A stretch of DNA of 64,000 bases, from assembly GCA_029260795.1 (NCBI GenBank), contig JAJDCO010000108.1, positions 111,578 through 175,577 of the forward strand, written 5' to 3'. The position numbers and the translations under genes are program-made. A model generated the notes under the pieces. It had not been told where the DNA came from and made no database searches. It worked only from the letters and a program-made list of their open reading frames with translations. How positions within the stretch are numbered: the stretch's first letter is position 1; each line of letters starts with the position of its first letter. The stretch is from Planctomycetota bacterium. Its GTDB lineage: Bacteria > Planctomycetota > OFTM77. Shown here in pieces: positions 43,680 to 53,025 of this stretch.

Positions 43680-45656
43680 TTACTGGATCGCGGTCTGGAT
43701 GACGTTCGAGGAGTCCGACAGCTTGTTCGGGTTCCGCAGGACGACGCCCTGGAACCAGAGGTTCAGACCGATCGGAGCGCTAGCCGGCACATTCACGTTG
43801 AACGTCGCCGTTCCGTTGGCGTCGGCGTTGACCGAGAAGGGCAGCGCGAAGAACGGCGAGCCCAGATCGACACAGAGGGTGCCGCCGAAGAGGCACGTCG
43901 GCACACCCTGGCCCACGAAGTTGAAGAGCAACGAGGCACTCTCACCGGGCTCGAGATTGCGCACCTCGGCCGTGGCGACTTGCCCCGGGCTTGGCGGCGT
44001 GATCTCGACGAGAGCCGGGATCTGGCGGATGAAGACGTTGTCGATGTACCAGTCCTCGGAGGTGCCGTCGACCTCGGTGCGGAAGCGCAGGCGGAACTCA
44101 CCGTGGCTGGCGAGGAACGGCAGGGTCTGCTCGTGGAACTGGTAGCTCGACTGATTCGAGCCGTCGGAGGTGACGCGGTTGACCTCGTCCCAACGGAACA
44201 GCGCGCCGGTCCAGTACTCGACGACCAGGTCGTTGCCGTTGGCGACACCGCGGTGCTCGGTGTAGTAGGACACGAGCAGGTTGTTCTTCCCGAGCAAGTC
44301 GAAGAAGCCGGTCCGGATCTCGTCGTCGCGATAGTCGTTGGAGTTGGCGGCGTCGAGGTTGAGCGAGTTCGGCGCGGTCGGCTCGCTGACGCCCGCGGTG
44401 TTGATCAGGGCGCCCTGGTTCCACGTCCACTTGTTGGTGTCGATCACGGTGGAGGGGAATCCGTCCCCGAACGGGATGGTCTGCGGGTCGGGCTCGTTGA
44501 ACAGACAGCCGCGGCTGTTCTTGTAGCCGACGATGGTGTTGATCGACGGGTTACCGAAGCGCGGTCCGCCGAGGCCGTTGCAGCCACCGAGGCCCGAGCA
44601 CATGATGTGGCAGTCGCCGTTGCCGTCACAGTGGCCCGCATTCCAGTTGTGGCCGAGCTCGTGAGCCGTCAGTGCCACGCGCGAAGTGAAGCTGCCCGTG
44701 AACCGCGACTCGGACAGTCCGTAGCCACTGCTCTTGTTGCAGATCACGCCGACCCAGGCGATGCCGATGACACCGCCATCGATGTTCTTGCCGGTCATGA
44801 AGTGCGCGATGTCTCGCTGCACCCACGTGAAATTGCTGTTCCAGTGGTTGCGGAACTGGTTGAGCAGGGTGCTGGGGTTCGTCGAGGTGTACGGATCGGG
44901 CTCGGCCGTCCGCACGACGAGCGTGGTCAGCTCGTAGGTGATCGACGTGTCTCGCTCGTAGACGAACTCGACCGTGTTCATGACACGCTCGATGTCGACC
45001 AGAGTGTTCGACACGGAGCTGCCGTTCTTGTTGTAGAACTCGAAGTCGGCGTCGAAGGAGACTTCGCAGACCTTGTTGCCCGTCACCAGCGTCGAGTTGT
45101 CGTCGTGCGAATGATCGAGGTCAGCTTGCGGCAGCTCATCCGTGCCACAGCGCGCCAGCTCGTCCAGCTCGACGCCCGAAGGCTGGTAGACCGCGTGCAG
45201 GCCGGACTGCTCGCCGGCGCCTTCGACCACGGGCTGAACCCACCACTGCTCCTGATCGTCGAAGATGATCGCGGCATGAAGCTGGCCATCGACCAACGTC
45301 GCTGCGACGCCGCCGCTCTGCGGACCGCGGATCGTTCCGCGATACGTCTTCGGAGCGGGGACCTCGGTCCGGATCAGCTCGCCGGACTCTTCCTGCGCCA
45401 GAACCTGAAACCCGTCGCCGCGCATCGAGTGGCGCTTCAGCTCGAGGGTGTAGTCGTCGCTTCCGAGCGTCAGGAACACCAGGAACTCGGCCGGATCGCC
45501 GGCCGGCAACAAGAGGTCCTGAAGATCGTAGGTCGCCAGGCCGAGCTCTTTCTCGACTTCTGGCTTCAAGGTGGGCTGGGCGCCGAGGGTGCCGACGCAC
45601 GTCAAGGCCGCGAGCGTAAAGCACAGGAGGCGCAGCGAGGGACGGATCCTTGTCAT
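43680..45656 (-). CDS. Secreted reprolysin-like zinc metalloprotease
   Basis: 658 residues from ATG 45656, with a signal peptide ending 'CVGTLGAQ'. A propeptide-like region (about 25-200) precedes the catalytic domain with the metzincin motif 'HELGHNWNAGH' near residue 332. 'HIMCSGLGGC' supplies the Met-turn. The N-terminal part of the domain starts 'KVCEVSFDADFEFY', as in M12-type proteases. After 'YKNSRGCLF' come a jellyroll domain ('FRTEVDGTSEDWYIDNVFI', MAM-like) and a C-terminal beta module 'FSVNADANGTATFNVNVPAS' ending 'GLNLWFQGVVLRNPNKLSDS'. Such tails are common in exported planctomycete proteins. Role: extracellular protein degradation. Confidence 0.9.
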   Translation of the reverse strand: MTRIRPSLRLLCFTLAALTCVGTLGAQPTLKPEVEKELGLATYDLQDLLLPAGDPAEFLVFLTLGSDDYTLELKRHSMRGDGFQVLAQEESGELIRTEVPAPKTYRGTIRGPQSGGVAATLVDGQLHAAIIFDDQEQWWVQPVVEGAGEQSGLHAVYQPSGVELDELARCGTDELPQADLDHSHDDNSTLVTGNKVCEVSFDADFEFYNKNGSSVSNTLVDIERVMNTVEFVYERDTSITYELTTLVVRTAEPDPYTSTNPSTLLNQFRNHWNSNFTWVQRDIAHFMTGKNIDGGVIGIAWVGVICNKSSGYGLSESRFTGSFTSRVALTAHELGHNWNAGHCDGNGDCHIMCSGLGGCNGLGGPRFGNPSINTIVGYKNSRGCLFNEPDPQTIPFGDGFPSTVIDTNKWTWNQGALINTAGVSEPTAPNSLNLDAANSNDYRDDEIRTGFFDLLGKNNLLVSYYTEHRGVANGNDLVVEYWTGALFRWDEVNRVTSDGSNQSSYQFHEQTLPFLASHGEFRLRFRTEVDGTSEDWYIDNVFIRQIPALVEITPPSPGQVATAEVRNLEPGESASLLFNFVGQGVPTCLFGGTLCVDLGSPFFALPFSVNADANGTATFNVNVPASAPIGLNLWFQGVVLRNPNKLSDSSNVIQTAIQ

Positions 45657-45938
45657 GGGGAACTTCTCCGGCAGCGAAATCGAGAGCGCACGGTCCGCAA
45701 GCGCGGATTCGCAGCTCGATCGGGTTGAAATGTGTGGATCGACACGGGGTTTTCTTGGCTGAGACAGTATGGCATACGACCGCCGGTGTGAAAGGGTTTC
45801 CTCCAACTCGAAGAATCCCCTGGCCCCACTGAGCAGGCTTGTTCGCCACTCCCTCGCCCCCTATACTCGCCGCCACCAACGCGGAAGAGTCTGCCCACCG
45901 AAACGGCCCGAACGAGGACCTGCGTCGTCGTCCCCCCC

Positions 45939-46379
45939 ATGAACGCTGATGAGCTACGCGTCGGTGATCTCGTCACTTGCGCGGCGGATCTCCTCGACGT
46001 CGCCTCGACCGACGATCAACGAATCGGGCTCGTCCTCGAGTCCCGCCGGTCGACCTGCCGACTCTTCTTCCCCGACCTGGGCCACGGCCTTTGGCTGACG
46101 CGCACCCACATTCGGCGAGTGACGATCGAGAGCGGTAACCCGCATCGACTGAACGCTTTCCGGCTCCATCACCTGCTCGAGCTCCTCGGCGGCTCCGAAG
46201 CCGACGTCGAGGAGCCGGCCCGAGAGACCATCGTCTTCACCATCTTTCACGAGCACATCGATCTGAAGCTGCTCGAGACGATTCGCGATTACTTGGGAGA
46301 CGAGTGCGTGTCGCTCAACATCCGACCGCGGAGCATGAGCAAGATCGCCACCGAGATCGAGCTTCGGCGGCCTTCCTGA
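45939..46379 (+). CDS. Hypothetical cytoplasmic protein
   Basis: 146 residues from ATG 45939. It begins 'MNADELRVGDLVTCAADLLD' and includes 'RLFFPDLGHGLWLTRTHIRRV' in pattern, a small beta-barrel-like region (possible SH3/KOW type), then an acidic alpha/beta tail 'IVFTIFHEHIDLKLLETIRD'. No family recognised. It is the only gene between two divergent neighbours; the 282 bp before it separate it from the metalloprotease gene and show no clear promoter. Confidence 0.65.
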   Translation: MNADELRVGDLVTCAADLLDVASTDDQRIGLVLESRRSTCRLFFPDLGHGLWLTRTHIRRVTIESGNPHRLNAFRLHHLLELLGGSEADVEEPARETIVFTIFHEHIDLKLLETIRDYLGDECVSLNIRPRSMSKIATEIELRRPS

Positions 46380-46439
46380 TCGGGCGAAGGTCGAAGGCGT
46401 GGGTCAACCGGCGCCGATGACGATCAGGGGCGGATGAGG

Positions 46440-46493
46440 CCTTCGGGGCTGCACTTTCTTCACCGACGCTGATGAACTTTCGCTCCCCGAAGG
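46440..46493. terminator. Weak inverted repeat between convergent genes
   Basis: CCTTCGGGG (46440-46448) pairs with CCCCGAAGG (46485-46493) across a 36-nt loop. It lies between two convergent genes and could stop transcription from either side, but there is no T-run. Confidence 0.35.
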
Positions 46494-46523
46494 GGGGCAT
46501 CGGCTCGAACGTCAACGGTCGCG

Positions 46524-47018
46524 CTAGGCGGTCGCCAGCTTCTCGATGGTGTGGTTGATCGCTCGAATCAGGCGGCCGTTCTCGGTGAGCGCCTTGATCT
46601 CGGTCTGAAACGTGACCCCGTTCCAGGCGAGGGCGATGTAGATCACCAGCGAGTGAACGATGGGAGAGACGATCCCGCGCTCCGTCGGCCCACCGAGTGC
46701 CGCGCCCATGACGATCAGCACACAGGAGAGAGTCGCAAAGGTATGGACCCGGATCAGATTTCGCCGGTTGCGCTCCAGCGGTGACGGGTCGAGGTGATTC
46801 TCCCGAATCAGGGAGCGCATGTCCTTGCGCGTCCCGACGAAGTAGAACATCGAGATGCAATGAATGAGGCAGGCCAAGACGGCCGCCCCGATTCCGAGTC
46901 CCATGTGGTAGCTGAGGCTCGCCTCGGACGGTCTCATCCCCGTCCAAAAAGCCGAGATCAACGCCGAGACCATGAGGAGGGCCTCGATGCAGATGAGGCC
47001 AATGATCGTGTTTACCAT
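46524..47018 (-). CDS. Four-helix membrane protein
   Basis: 164 residues. Helices at about 4-25, 38-62, 90-112 and 118-138. The loop 'FVGTRKDMRSLIRENHLD' and the C-terminal 'FQTEIKALTENGRLIRAI' are charged and cytoplasmic by the positive-inside rule. Family not recognised. It lies 23 nt downstream of upp on the same strand and may share its transcript. Confidence 0.7.
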   Translation of the reverse strand: MVNTIIGLICIEALLMVSALISAFWTGMRPSEASLSYHMGLGIGAAVLACLIHCISMFYFVGTRKDMRSLIRENHLDPSPLERNRRNLIRVHTFATLSCVLIVMGAALGGPTERGIVSPIVHSLVIYIALAWNGVTFQTEIKALTENGRLIRAINHTIEKLATA

Positions 47019-47041
47019 CGCCGCGCGAACGTCACTTTCCG

Positions 47042-47671
47042 TCAGAGAGTACCGAAGATCCGATCGCCGGCGTCACCCAAGCCCGGCACGATGTAGCCGA
47101 CCTCGTTGAGCCGCTCGTCGACGGCGGCCGAGAAGATCTCGACGTCGGCGTGTGCATTCTGTAGAGCGTGGATGCCTTCCGGAGCCGCCAAGATGCATAC
47201 GAACTTGATATTCTGGCCACCCTGCTTCTTGACGGTGGCGATCGCCGCCGCGGCCGATCCCCCCGTAGCCAGCATCGGATCGACCACCAGGATCGTCCGC
47301 TCCGATAGCCCGGGCGGGAGACGGTCGTAATAGGCCACCGGCTCGAGAGAGTCGTGGTCACGATAGAAGCCGAGGTGTCCGACCTTCGCCATCGGAAGGA
47401 CGTGCAAGATGGCCTCGACCATTCCCAGGCCGGCCCGAAGGATCGGCACCACGACCGGCACCGGGCCCGCCAGCCGTGCGGTCGGCGCGAGACCGAGAGG
47501 CGTCTCGACCTCCGAGTCCTCGAGCTTCAAGTCGGCTGTCGCCTCGTAAGTCAGCAAGTAGGTGATCTCCGCGATCAGCTCGCGGAAATCCTTGTTGGTC
47601 GTTTGCCGATCGCGCAGGTAGTGCAGCTTGTGCTTGATCAGCGAGTGCTCGGGAATGACCACGCGCCCCAT
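47042..47671 (-). CDS. upp: Uracil phosphoribosyltransferase
   Basis: 209 residues, the standard length. 'HSLIKHKLHYLRDRQTTNKD' is the conserved N-terminus; the PRPP-binding loop is 'ILVVDPMLATGGSA' near residues 124-137; the uracil-binding end 'GYIVPGLGDAGDRIFGT' is complete. The enzyme makes UMP from uracil and PRPP in pyrimidine salvage. GAGGAGA lies 5 nt before the ATG at 47671. Confidence 0.97.
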   Translation of the reverse strand: MGRVVIPEHSLIKHKLHYLRDRQTTNKDFRELIAEITYLLTYEATADLKLEDSEVETPLGLAPTARLAGPVPVVVPILRAGLGMVEAILHVLPMAKVGHLGFYRDHDSLEPVAYYDRLPPGLSERTILVVDPMLATGGSAAAAIATVKKQGGQNIKFVCILAAPEGIHALQNAHADVEIFSAAVDERLNEVGYIVPGLGDAGDRIFGTL

Positions 47672-47760
47672 GACGGTCTCCTCAATTCGTCCGGATTCGC
47701 GCACATCCTAGCCCCACGTCCGAGACCGAGCAACAGCAGTCTCCGCCGAGCGACTCGAGC

Positions 47761-48150
47761 TCAGACGATGCCGGCCCGCCACGCTGGTGCCGACTGACGA
47801 TCGAGCCGTCCTCGCTCGACCTCGAGGTCGGCGAATCGCCTCGCCGCCAAGCTCGAACCCAGAAGCCGCCGCGCTCGATGCGGATCGTTGGTCCGACCAC
47901 ACACGTACACGTCCAAGCTGGCGGTTCCGTGCTCGGGCCAGGTGTGCAGGCTCAGATGGCTCTCGGCGAGCAGTATGACGACGCTCACTCCTTGGGGCTC
48001 ATAGCGATGCGCATGAACGGCCATCACCGTTGCCCCCATCGCCTCGGCCGCTGCCACTCCTTCGGCCTTCAGAAACTCCAAGTCGTCGAGCCGGTCACGA
48101 TCACAGTCGTACAGCTCGACGAGCAGATGACGTCCGAGAAGCTCCGACAT
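47761..48150 (-). CDS. speH: S-adenosylmethionine decarboxylase proenzyme (pyruvoyl type 1B)
   Basis: 129 residues, the short bacterial form. The self-cleavage site is in 'LAESHLSLHTWPE', where Ser64 would become the pyruvoyl group, with His69 next to it. The catalytic Cys is in 'SLDVYVCG'. 'MGRHLLVELYDCD'-type start is typical. It provides decarboxylated AdoMet for spermidine synthesis; no speE lies nearby. The C-terminal 15 residues ('LDRQSAPAWRAGIV') go beyond the core. Confidence 0.93.
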   Translation of the reverse strand: MSELLGRHLLVELYDCDRDRLDDLEFLKAEGVAAAEAMGATVMAVHAHRYEPQGVSVVILLAESHLSLHTWPEHGTASLDVYVCGRTNDPHRARRLLGSSLAARRFADLEVERGRLDRQSAPAWRAGIV

Positions 48151-48354
48151 CCCACCTCACTCCTATTCGATTCGATTCACGCAAGCTTCACGGGAAGGCC
48201 CAGCGCCCAACCCTAGCAGACCCGAGTGCCCGGCGGAAAAGCCTGATCGGCGAAAGCGCCGTCGGACGCGACGCCTCCCTGCGCGGCTCGGAGATTATTA
48301 TTCGCCGCTCGGGGCAAGGGCCGCGTGAGATGGGGGACGAGCACGAGGACGTTG

Positions 48355-48909
48355 ATGCCCCCGACCGATCATGAGCTGATGCACCGTTGCCGAGAGGACG
48401 CCTCCTCGTTCGACCACCTGGTCGAGCGTTGGCAGCCCCCGGTCCAACGTGCCATCGCTCGCCTGCTCGGTCCGACGGCGGACGTCGACGACCTCTCTCA
48501 AGAGGTCTTCCTGCGAATCTACGGTGCCCGACATCGCTACCAGCCGCGGGCCGCCTTTTCGACCTGGCTCTACCGGATCGTCCTCAACGTCTCGCGGGAC
48601 GCACACCGCCGCAGGTGGCGGCAGCGAGTCCCACTGGTCGACGAGCCTTGGGTCGAGACCGAAGACCCGCATGCGGCCGCTCAACTCAGCGAGCTGCGCT
48701 CCGGTGTCTCGCGAGCCCTCGCCCGGCTCCGGCCCCGCCACCGCGAGGTCATCGTGCTCCGTCACTTCACCGATCTGACCTTCTCCGAAATCGCCGAAGC
48801 TCTCGATCAGCCCGAGAGCACCGTCAAGTCGCGACTCCGAGTCGCACTCGAGAAGCTTCACCACGAGCTGAGCCGACAAGGCTTCGCCCCCCAGGAGCTC
48901 GAAGAATGA
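48355..48909 (+). CDS. ECF RNA polymerase sigma factor
   Basis: 184 residues from ATG 48355 with GAGGAC just upstream. Region 2 is 'LVERWQPPVQRAIARLLG', 'VDDLSQEVFLRIY' and 'FSTWLYRIVLNVSRD'. Region 4 is 'LRPRHREVIVLRHFTDLTFSEIAEAL' in pattern, then 'PESTVKSRLRVALEKL'. The stop overlaps the ATG of a ZAS anti-sigma gene (ATGA at 48906), the classic coupled arrangement. It probably governs an envelope or redox stress response through that partner. Confidence 0.95.
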   Translation: MPPTDHELMHRCREDASSFDHLVERWQPPVQRAIARLLGPTADVDDLSQEVFLRIYGARHRYQPRAAFSTWLYRIVLNVSRDAHRRRWRQRVPLVDEPWVETEDPHAAAQLSELRSGVSRALARLRPRHREVIVLRHFTDLTFSEIAEALDQPESTVKSRLRVALEKLHHELSRQGFAPQELEE

Positions 48910-49481
48910 ACTGTTCTGATACCGATCCTCTCTGGATCGACTGGTTGTACGGAGAGCTCCCGGCCGAGGAGCGCGCCGCACTGGAGGCTCATAGAGCCGA
49001 GTGCTCCCGTTGCCGCGCGGCGGGCCGCCGCCTCTTGGCGACTCGGGGCGCTCTCGACGAGCTGGCCGCTTCGACACCCCGCAGCCTCGTTCGGCCGGGC
49101 CCGACGAGAGTCCGTCCGCGCCGACGCACGGCCGCTGGCATCGCCGCGGTGCTTCTCGCCCTCGGTGGATGGTCGCTGGCGGCTTGGCTCTGGCAGCGCC
49201 CCGACGACGCACTTCGCAAGGTCGCCCGCCCGCAGGCAACGGCTCCTCGGGAGCCTTCGGCTGCGGCCTTGGCCGACCTCACGGAGCGGCTGCAATCTCT
49301 CGAGGAGATGAACCAGTTGCTCGCCGGTGAGATCGAACGACTCGACGAGAGCCAAGCCCGCCGGGACACCGATTGGCACCGAGCCCTCGCAGGTCAATCC
49401 TCCGACCTGTCGAAACGGCTCGACCGCATCGACCGCAACCTCCAGGCCCTTTTCCAGGCCGAGCTGGAAACCACGCAGTGA
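48906..49481 (+). CDS. Transmembrane anti-sigma factor (zf-HC2/ZAS)
   Basis: 191 residues. The zinc-binding H-x3-C-x2-C is 'HRAECSRCR' near residue 30, after 'DWLYGELPAEERAALEAH'. One membrane helix occurs at about residues 77-97 ('AAGIAAVLLALGGWSLAAWLW'-like), followed by a periplasmic coiled coil ('LQSLEEMNQLLAGEIERLDE'). It should hold the upstream sigma factor at the membrane. The coiled coil may sense or bind the product of the next gene. Confidence 0.92.
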   Translation: MNCSDTDPLWIDWLYGELPAEERAALEAHRAECSRCRAAGRRLLATRGALDELAASTPRSLVRPGPTRVRPRRRTAAGIAAVLLALGGWSLAAWLWQRPDDALRKVARPQATAPREPSAAALADLTERLQSLEEMNQLLAGEIERLDESQARRDTDWHRALAGQSSDLSKRLDRIDRNLQALFQAELETTQ

Positions 49482-49497
49482 TTGAAAGGACCGCTCC

Positions 49498-50706
49498 ATG
49501 CACGCGATCATGACCGCGCTCTTGACCTTGGCCATCGCCACCGTCGGCTGGTTCGAGCTCGCCGTCCCCGGCCCTTCGAGCCCCTCCGACGCCCCCGTTC
49601 CGACCGACGCCGCCGACGAGCTGGCCGAGGACCTCGAGGTGATGAGTCGATTGCTGAAGCGCTCGCTGGCGGCACCCCGATGGTCTGAAGACGTCCTCGC
49701 CGCTCACCCCTTTCTCGCGACTCCGAACGAGCGTCGGTCCCAGGCTCCCGTCGCGGCCTTTCACCTGGAAGATTACGGCGCCGTCTTCCAGCTCGAGGTT
49801 CCTGCGCTGGTTCCCGATCCCGAAGAAGCGACCTCGCCTGCGGCCGCGGACTCCGAGTGGGACCTCTGGCGAAAGCGCTTGATGCAGCCCCCCGCTGAAC
49901 ACGCGGACGAGTCGATGGAGCAATGCTCGGCCTGCCATGTGGCCGGCTCGCTGCCCAAGACCCTCGCCGAGGCCACGACGCCCGGCTCGGTCCGCGACAT
50001 GACTCGGCGCGTCCTCGACGTCCTGGCAGAGAACGGCCATCGCGTCCGGGGCCTCGGTTCCGACGAACGCATCGCCGTCGTGCTGACCACGCCGCCCCCC
50101 GGTTCCCCGGACGTGTTTCCGGCGTGGGGCTGGGCACGGATCGGCGACGAGATCGTCGCGTATCAGGACCTCCCGATCGAGCCGCAGGGCCTCCTGGGCA
50201 CCTTGCTCGAGAGCTCGGCGCAGTCCGATCCTTCTCCGCAAGAACCGGAGCCGACTTCCACCGAGTACCGCGGGGACATCCTCGCTCGTCAAGGCAAGAT
50301 CGCGGCCGCCGTCGAGGCGTACCACGAGGCCCTCGGCATCGCGCATGAAGAGCTGCCCATGCTCTCTCAGATCCCGCTTCTGAGCTTCCAGTTCATCAAG
50401 AACAAGCGACTCGACGACAGCCAACGACGCATCGTGCGCAAGCTGTCCAACACCTACGTGCAGCTCGGCGAATACGAGAACGCCATCCAGCTGCTTCAGG
50501 TGGCTCAGTCGAACGATCCGACCGCGCGGACGGATACGGCTCGAGCATCCGAGGCCTCTACGACCGAGAGCTCGAGCACGGCCTTCCCCGTCCGAAGGCG
50601 CCTGACGATTTCCGTCCGCCGCTCGGACCTGACGCGTCTCTCACGAGGAGAGATCGATCGCCGACGCTTCGACGAGATCGCCCGGCGAGAGTGGTACGGA
50701 CGCTGA
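49498..50706 (+). CDS. Exported TPR protein with one CxxCH haem-type motif
   Basis: 402 residues, with AAGGA before ATG 49498. A signal peptide (1-25) leads to a helical region. 'MEQCSACHVAGSLPKTL' near residue 141 carries a C-x2-C-H motif, as in c-type cytochromes. A PDZ-like or beta stretch follows ('GWARIGDEIVAYQDLP'), then TPR-like helices ('LARQGKIAAAVEAYHEALGI', 'LGEYENAIQLLQVA'). It is 16 nt after the anti-sigma gene, so it belongs to the sigma operon. A haem group would let it act as a redox or gas sensor for the sigma switch; this is an inference from one motif and position. Confidence 0.75.
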   Translation: MHAIMTALLTLAIATVGWFELAVPGPSSPSDAPVPTDAADELAEDLEVMSRLLKRSLAAPRWSEDVLAAHPFLATPNERRSQAPVAAFHLEDYGAVFQLEVPALVPDPEEATSPAAADSEWDLWRKRLMQPPAEHADESMEQCSACHVAGSLPKTLAEATTPGSVRDMTRRVLDVLAENGHRVRGLGSDERIAVVLTTPPPGSPDVFPAWGWARIGDEIVAYQDLPIEPQGLLGTLLESSAQSDPSPQEPEPTSTEYRGDILARQGKIAAAVEAYHEALGIAHEELPMLSQIPLLSFQFIKNKRLDDSQRRIVRKLSNTYVQLGEYENAIQLLQVAQSNDPTARTDTARASEASTTESSSTAFPVRRRLTISVRRSDLTRLSRGEIDRRRFDEIARREWYGR

Positions 50707-50716
50707 GTGAGTCCAA

Positions 50717-50741
50717 GGGAGGCCGCGTCGCGCGGCCTCCC
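50717..50741. terminator. 11-bp perfect hairpin between convergent genes
   Basis: GGGAGGCCGCG (50717-50727) pairs with CGCGGCCTCCC (50731-50741) around TCG. It lies exactly between the stops of the TPR gene (+) and nitroreductase gene (-), so it could end both transcripts, although no T-run follows on either strand. Confidence 0.65.
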
Positions 50742-50746
50742 GGCAC

Positions 50747-51331
50747 TCAGCCCCGCCACTCCCCTTCGAAGACGAACTCGGATTGCGGGCGGCGCTCACG
50801 CGGAGCAGCCTCCCGCTCACGCAGAGCCCCGTCCAGCTGGTCGGCGTCTCCGCGGTACCCGAGCGCGATCATCGTCATCGGCTCATAGGGTTCGTCGATC
50901 GCGAATTGCTCCCGGGCACGATCGGCGTGAAAGCCGGCCATTTGGTGCAGGCTCAGCCCGAGAGCCTGCGCCTGAACCGAGAGGTTTCCGACGGCCAAGC
51001 CGAGGTCGTGACCCGCATGGCGATTGGGCTTGTCGTTGTGTGAGAAGCGCGTCCGCACGACCGTCAGGATCAGGACCGCCGCCTCCGTGGCCCAGCGGTT
51101 CCCGTCCATCACACAGCTCGACAGCTTCTCGAACGCCTCCGTCTGCTCACGGTGGGCAAACACGAAGTGCCACGGCTGCGCGTTGTAGCAGGAGGCGGCC
51201 CAGCGAGCCGCCTCGAACAGCCGAGCGAGATCCGCCGCGTCCACGGGGCGATCCGCGAAGGCGCGCGGGCTCCAGCGGTCGGCCAACAACTCATGAATCG
51301 GATACGCGGTGTCCGCGTTCTTACCGGACAT
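50747..51331 (-). CDS. Nitroreductase-family flavoprotein
   Basis: 194 residues from ATG 51331. 'RWSPRAFADRPVDAADLARLFEAARWAAS' in pattern and 'YNAQPWHFVFAHR' form the FMN site; 'GLAVGNLSVQAQALGLSLHQM' and 'PMTMIALGYRGDAD' complete the fold. Family members reduce nitro groups, quinones or flavins with NAD(P)H, usually as dimers. It begins 23 nt after the HEAT-VWA gene on the same strand. The frame is open further upstream inside that gene but has no family sequence there. Confidence 0.9.
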   Translation of the reverse strand: MSGKNADTAYPIHELLADRWSPRAFADRPVDAADLARLFEAARWAASCYNAQPWHFVFAHREQTEAFEKLSSCVMDGNRWATEAAVLILTVVRTRFSHNDKPNRHAGHDLGLAVGNLSVQAQALGLSLHQMAGFHADRAREQFAIDEPYEPMTMIALGYRGDADQLDGALREREAAPRERRPQSEFVFEGEWRG

Positions 51332-51354
51332 CGGGACGTCTCCCCTCGCGAAGA

Positions 51355-52839
51355 CTACTTTGAGTGACCACCTTCTTGGTGGACGAAGATCCCGCCGTTC
51401 TGCTGGGCGAGGTCGCGAAGGAACTCGACTCGAAGATGCTGCCCCATGCCGACGGTGTGAACGACCACGCTCCGGTAGGGGTTCCACTTCGCCACCGCTT
51501 CGAGGATGCGATCCGAGGAGTCTTCCGAACCGTCCGGCAGCGTCGGCGCGCCGTCCGTGAGCAGGAAGACCGTCTCGACCGAGGGCTTGTAGTAGCGATC
51601 GATCGCGCCGTGGCCGGCAAACTGGAAGGCCTTCTCGAGCGCGTCGTGGATGTTGGTCGAGCCGATCGGATCGAGCGAGCTGATCCACTTCTGCGCCTTC
51701 TTGATGGACGACGGCTTGGCCTCGACCATCTTGTCCGAGAAGAGGTCGTAGGATTCGCCGTAGGCGATGATGTTGAACTTCGTGCCCTCGGCGAGGAGAC
51801 CGATCGCCTTGTTGAGCTCGCGCTTGCAGACGTCGAGGCGGCTGATGTCCCCCTCGGCCGCGGGCAGAGGATAGTTCCCGTTGAACTCGGGATTCGTCCA
51901 AGACAACACCATCGAGCCCGAAGCGTCGATCACGTAGACGATCGAGCGGCCTTCTTGGGGGATGCTGTTGTAGTAGCCGTAGGTGAGGTCGACGCCGACC
52001 GTCGACTTGCCGCCACCGAGTGGCACCATGCCGGTCGTCACCTGCAGCTTGTTGTCGTTGAACCAGCGTCGCCAGGCAACCGCGCTGTTGCCGAGCTGCT
52101 GACGGGTGAGGATCTCGAGGGCTTGAGCGATCTTCCGCTTCTGGCGTCCTTCCTCTTGGTCGAGGCGATTGATCAGCGGCTCGATGCCGTCCGGTGATCG
52201 GATCTGAGCGAAGGTCCAGGCGGCCCGCTCCCGCACCGTCGGGTCCTGATGACTCAGAAAGCGCAAGATCTTCTTGCCCGCCGACTGAGCCTTGGGCCCC
52301 ATGTGGGCGATGCCCTCGAGCAAGACCGTGATCTCCTCGGGGCCCCGTGCCTTCGAGAGGCTCTTCAGGTAGATCGGCAGGAGCTCGTCCCCGAGCCGCG
52401 CGACAGCCCGAGAGACCTCGAGCTTCAGCGTCAGAGGCGCCTGCGGCTTGGCCGCGACCTCGGTGACCAGGAACTCGATAGTCTTCGTCTCGCGCATCTG
52501 CCCCAACGCCGCGACCATCTGGAGCTGCAAGCGGCGCAGGGGGTCCAGCTCACCTCGAATCTCGATGAGCCGCTCGTACTCCTGCTTCTCGACCGCCTCT
52601 CGTCGCTCGCGCTCCAACGCGAAGACACGGTTCTCGAGACGCGAGTATGCCGTCACCAGAGCCTCGGCGACCTTGGGTGTGTCGTAGGTCTTGACCTGGC
52701 GCAAGGCCGCGTCGGCGGCTTCGACGTCCCCACCGCCGGAGCTCAGCGCTCCGACCGCAGCGTCGAACGCTTTGAGGTCCTTGGACTCGTCACCGAGACC
52801 GACGAAGACCACAAAGAGCAAGGTCCACAGCGGCTGCAT
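51355..52839 (-). CDS. Exported HEAT-repeat / von Willebrand A protein
   Basis: 494 residues from ATG 52839, with AAGGAG 6 nt upstream. Signal peptide 'MQPLWTLLFVVFVGL', a helical coiled region (60-110), HEAT-like repeats (about 120-270: 'IEFLVTEVAAKPQAPLTLKL', 'RERAAWTFAQIRSPDGIEPL') and a VWA domain with the MIDAS motif 'DASGSM' near residue 303. 'GSTNIHDALEKAF' and 'LLTDGAPTLPDG' supply the other metal residues. It probably binds proteins in the periplasm or outside. Partners unknown. Confidence 0.88.
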   Translation of the reverse strand: MQPLWTLLFVVFVGLGDESKDLKAFDAAVGALSSGGGDVEAADAALRQVKTYDTPKVAEALVTAYSRLENRVFALERERREAVEKQEYERLIEIRGELDPLRRLQLQMVAALGQMRETKTIEFLVTEVAAKPQAPLTLKLEVSRAVARLGDELLPIYLKSLSKARGPEEITVLLEGIAHMGPKAQSAGKKILRFLSHQDPTVRERAAWTFAQIRSPDGIEPLINRLDQEEGRQKRKIAQALEILTRQQLGNSAVAWRRWFNDNKLQVTTGMVPLGGGKSTVGVDLTYGYYNSIPQEGRSIVYVIDASGSMVLSWTNPEFNGNYPLPAAEGDISRLDVCKRELNKAIGLLAEGTKFNIIAYGESYDLFSDKMVEAKPSSIKKAQKWISSLDPIGSTNIHDALEKAFQFAGHGAIDRYYKPSVETVFLLTDGAPTLPDGSEDSSDRILEAVAKWNPYRSVVVHTVGMGQHLRVEFLRDLAQQNGGIFVHQEGGHSK

Positions 52840-53025
52840 GAGAAGCTCCTTTCGCCCCGAGCATGCGGGCGATTTCCATTTCGAGCGCTTCCGGGCGCCC
52901 ACCAGATCCATCCGAGTGAAGCGCGAGTCCCCTCTCGCGCGAGCCCCAGCATATCCGCGCGGGGGATCGATTCCCATGGGGGTGGTTCGGGCGCGAGGGC
53001 GGTCGCGGCTCTACGATCTTTCGGC

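Noticed and set aside
43578..45728. 716-codon plus-strand open frame over the metalloprotease gene
   Set aside because: Antisense of a clear protease with signal peptide and HExxHxxGxxH; composition (Val/Glu/Asp/Arg-rich) is typical of a shadow.
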